Below, piece by piece: positions 63,493-64,000 of a stretch of 64,000 nucleotides of DNA (its first letter is position 1; every line of letters starts with the position of its first letter). The DNA is taken from assembly GCA_947462335.1 (NCBI GenBank), contig OX381716.1:4274438-4338437 (forward strand). The letters are read 5' to 3'. This stretch comes from Harmothoe impar (taxonomy: Eukaryota; Annelida; Polychaeta; Phyllodocida; Polynoidae). The translations under genes were made by a program, and so were the position numbers. Below the pieces are notes generated by a model. The model saw only the letters and a program-made list of their open reading frames with translations, was not told the DNA's origin and ran no database searches.

Positions 63493-63948
63493 CTACCGTT
63501 TGACAGCTGATCCTATGAGACTAGTAATAAGAGGTAGTGCTACACCTAGTAGTGCACCTATGAAGCCACCTTTCTGCTGTAGTATTCGTCTCTTAGCTAT
63601 GACAGTAATCTTAGGTTTTGTTATAGCCTTCAGTTGTTTCTTGTACGGCGATAACTTCTTGACTGCGTGAACTGAGTTCGGTGTCAAGGTTTTGTTCATT
63701 ACATTGACACATATGACACTCATTAGTCTGATCACTTCTTCACTGAGACCTCTCACTAAATGTTGACAGTCTGTAGTACTACATTTAGCTATATGTTTCA
63801 ACAGAGAGTAATGACGACGTAAAGAAACTAACTTTTGGTAGTAAGCACTTCTCTGACGGAGCTTAAGACTCTCAGCACGCTTACTCTTAGTACTACCCCT
63901 CATTTCTTCTGCTTTTTCCCAGTAGGAATGAATACTACGCTGTTCCAA
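63493..63948 (-). CDS. Small basic protein with hydrophobic C-terminal tail, conserved in Polintons
   Basis: 151 codons. Residues 1-60 are charged and helical, with RSAYYQKLVSLRRHYSLLKH. A Cys-containing stretch follows, then a very basic region (KKLSPYKKQLKAITKPK). The last ~30 residues, ILQQKGGFIGALLGVALPLI and on to TSLIGSAVKR, form a strongly hydrophobic helix. This basic region plus QKGGF and hydrophobic tail recurs next to the integrase in invertebrate Polinton/adintovirus-type elements. A membrane-active or core virion role is likely by analogy but not shown. It has the first complete ORF at the window edge; further genes upstream are cut off. Confidence 0.7.
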   Translation of the reverse strand: MEQRSIHSYWEKAEEMRGSTKSKRAESLKLRQRSAYYQKLVSLRRHYSLLKHIAKCSTTDCQHLVRGLSEEVIRLMSVICVNVMNKTLTPNSVHAVKKLSPYKKQLKAITKPKITVIAKRRILQQKGGFIGALLGVALPLITSLIGSAVKR

Positions 63949-64000
63949 GGTGTTGTTATACTGTTCCTCACTCGCAAGTTGTCAGGTGTGCTCTGCTTAC
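63949..64000. other. Window edge inside the Polinton
   Basis: 52 bases upstream of the last ORF. No feature can be supported. Confidence 0.4.

Larger units (their letters stand above)
58150..64000 (-). mobile_element. Polinton/Maverick (adintovirus-type) element, partial
   Basis: Tightly packed minus-strand genes include a chromodomain retroviral-type integrase, an adenain-type protease, capsid-family proteins and conserved accessory proteins, with overlaps of a few to a few hundred bases. This gene set is known only from Polintons/Mavericks and related adintoviruses. The element continues past the right edge. Protein-primed DNA polymerase B and the FtsK/HerA-type ATPase are not seen. One frameshift and one probable capsid deletion-fusion suggest this copy is no longer a complete virus-like unit. 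Confidence 0.9.

Overview
This looks like a piece of an animal nuclear genome, most likely a marine invertebrate. A lancelet-like deuterostome is my guess, and nothing here proves it. There is no operon-like bacterial coding. The clearest host coding sequence is a two-exon gene start with a GT...AG intron. Almost everything else is mobile or repetitive DNA: a tyrosine-recombinase retrotransposon, a LINE fragment, LTR elements, many small inverted-repeat elements (MITEs), minisatellites, and part of a Polinton/Maverick (adintovirus-type) element. A run of 200 Ns at 7734-7933 is a scaffold gap.

Layout. 1-6.7 kb is a degenerate ~41-bp minisatellite that changes strand near 1.8 kb. It is interrupted by a palindromic repeat block (2.5-3.2 kb) and a TTAA-flanked MITE (4.9-5.3 kb). 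6.9-43 kb has no convincing host gene. It holds a recurrent hairpin-rich piggyBac-type MITE (about 14 copies in the window), two arrays of one 50-bp minisatellite (10.2 and 26.1 kb), a second 50-bp array (17.9 kb), tRNA-like sequences, a hammerhead-ribozyme-like motif (22.05 kb), a solo LTR nested in a MITE (23.5 kb), a 5'-truncated LINE (31.1-32.3 kb), and a 514-bp miniature LTR retrotransposon carrying a tRNA-like unit in each LTR (42.66-43.17 kb).

43.3-49.15 kb is a complete-looking Ngaro/DIRS-type retrotransposon on the minus strand. It has gag, reverse transcriptase/RNase H and tyrosine recombinase ORFs, bounded by split direct repeats in the order A1-ORFs-B1-A2-spacer-B2. An AATG shared by both ends and by the internal junction fits insertion by site-specific recombination without target duplication. 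51.05-51.9 kb holds the first exons of a host gene with a TTCCGG-rich promoter; its second exon resembles the core-binding region that precedes Crypton-type recombinase domains.

58.15-64 kb is the 3' part of a Polinton/adintovirus-type element on the minus strand. It carries compact overlapping genes for a hydrophobic-tailed virion-type protein, a frameshifted conserved protein, a chromodomain integrase, a penton-like minor capsid protein, an unusual fusion of a basic pX-like region to the C-terminal half of the major capsid family, an adenain-type protease and a coiled-coil protein. DNA polymerase B and the packaging ATPase are not in the window and would lie beyond 64 kb if present.

The most unusual items are the Polinton capsid fusion, the miniature LTR element with a tRNA-like unit in its LTRs, the hammerhead-like motif, and the piggyBac-type MITE built from nested hairpins.
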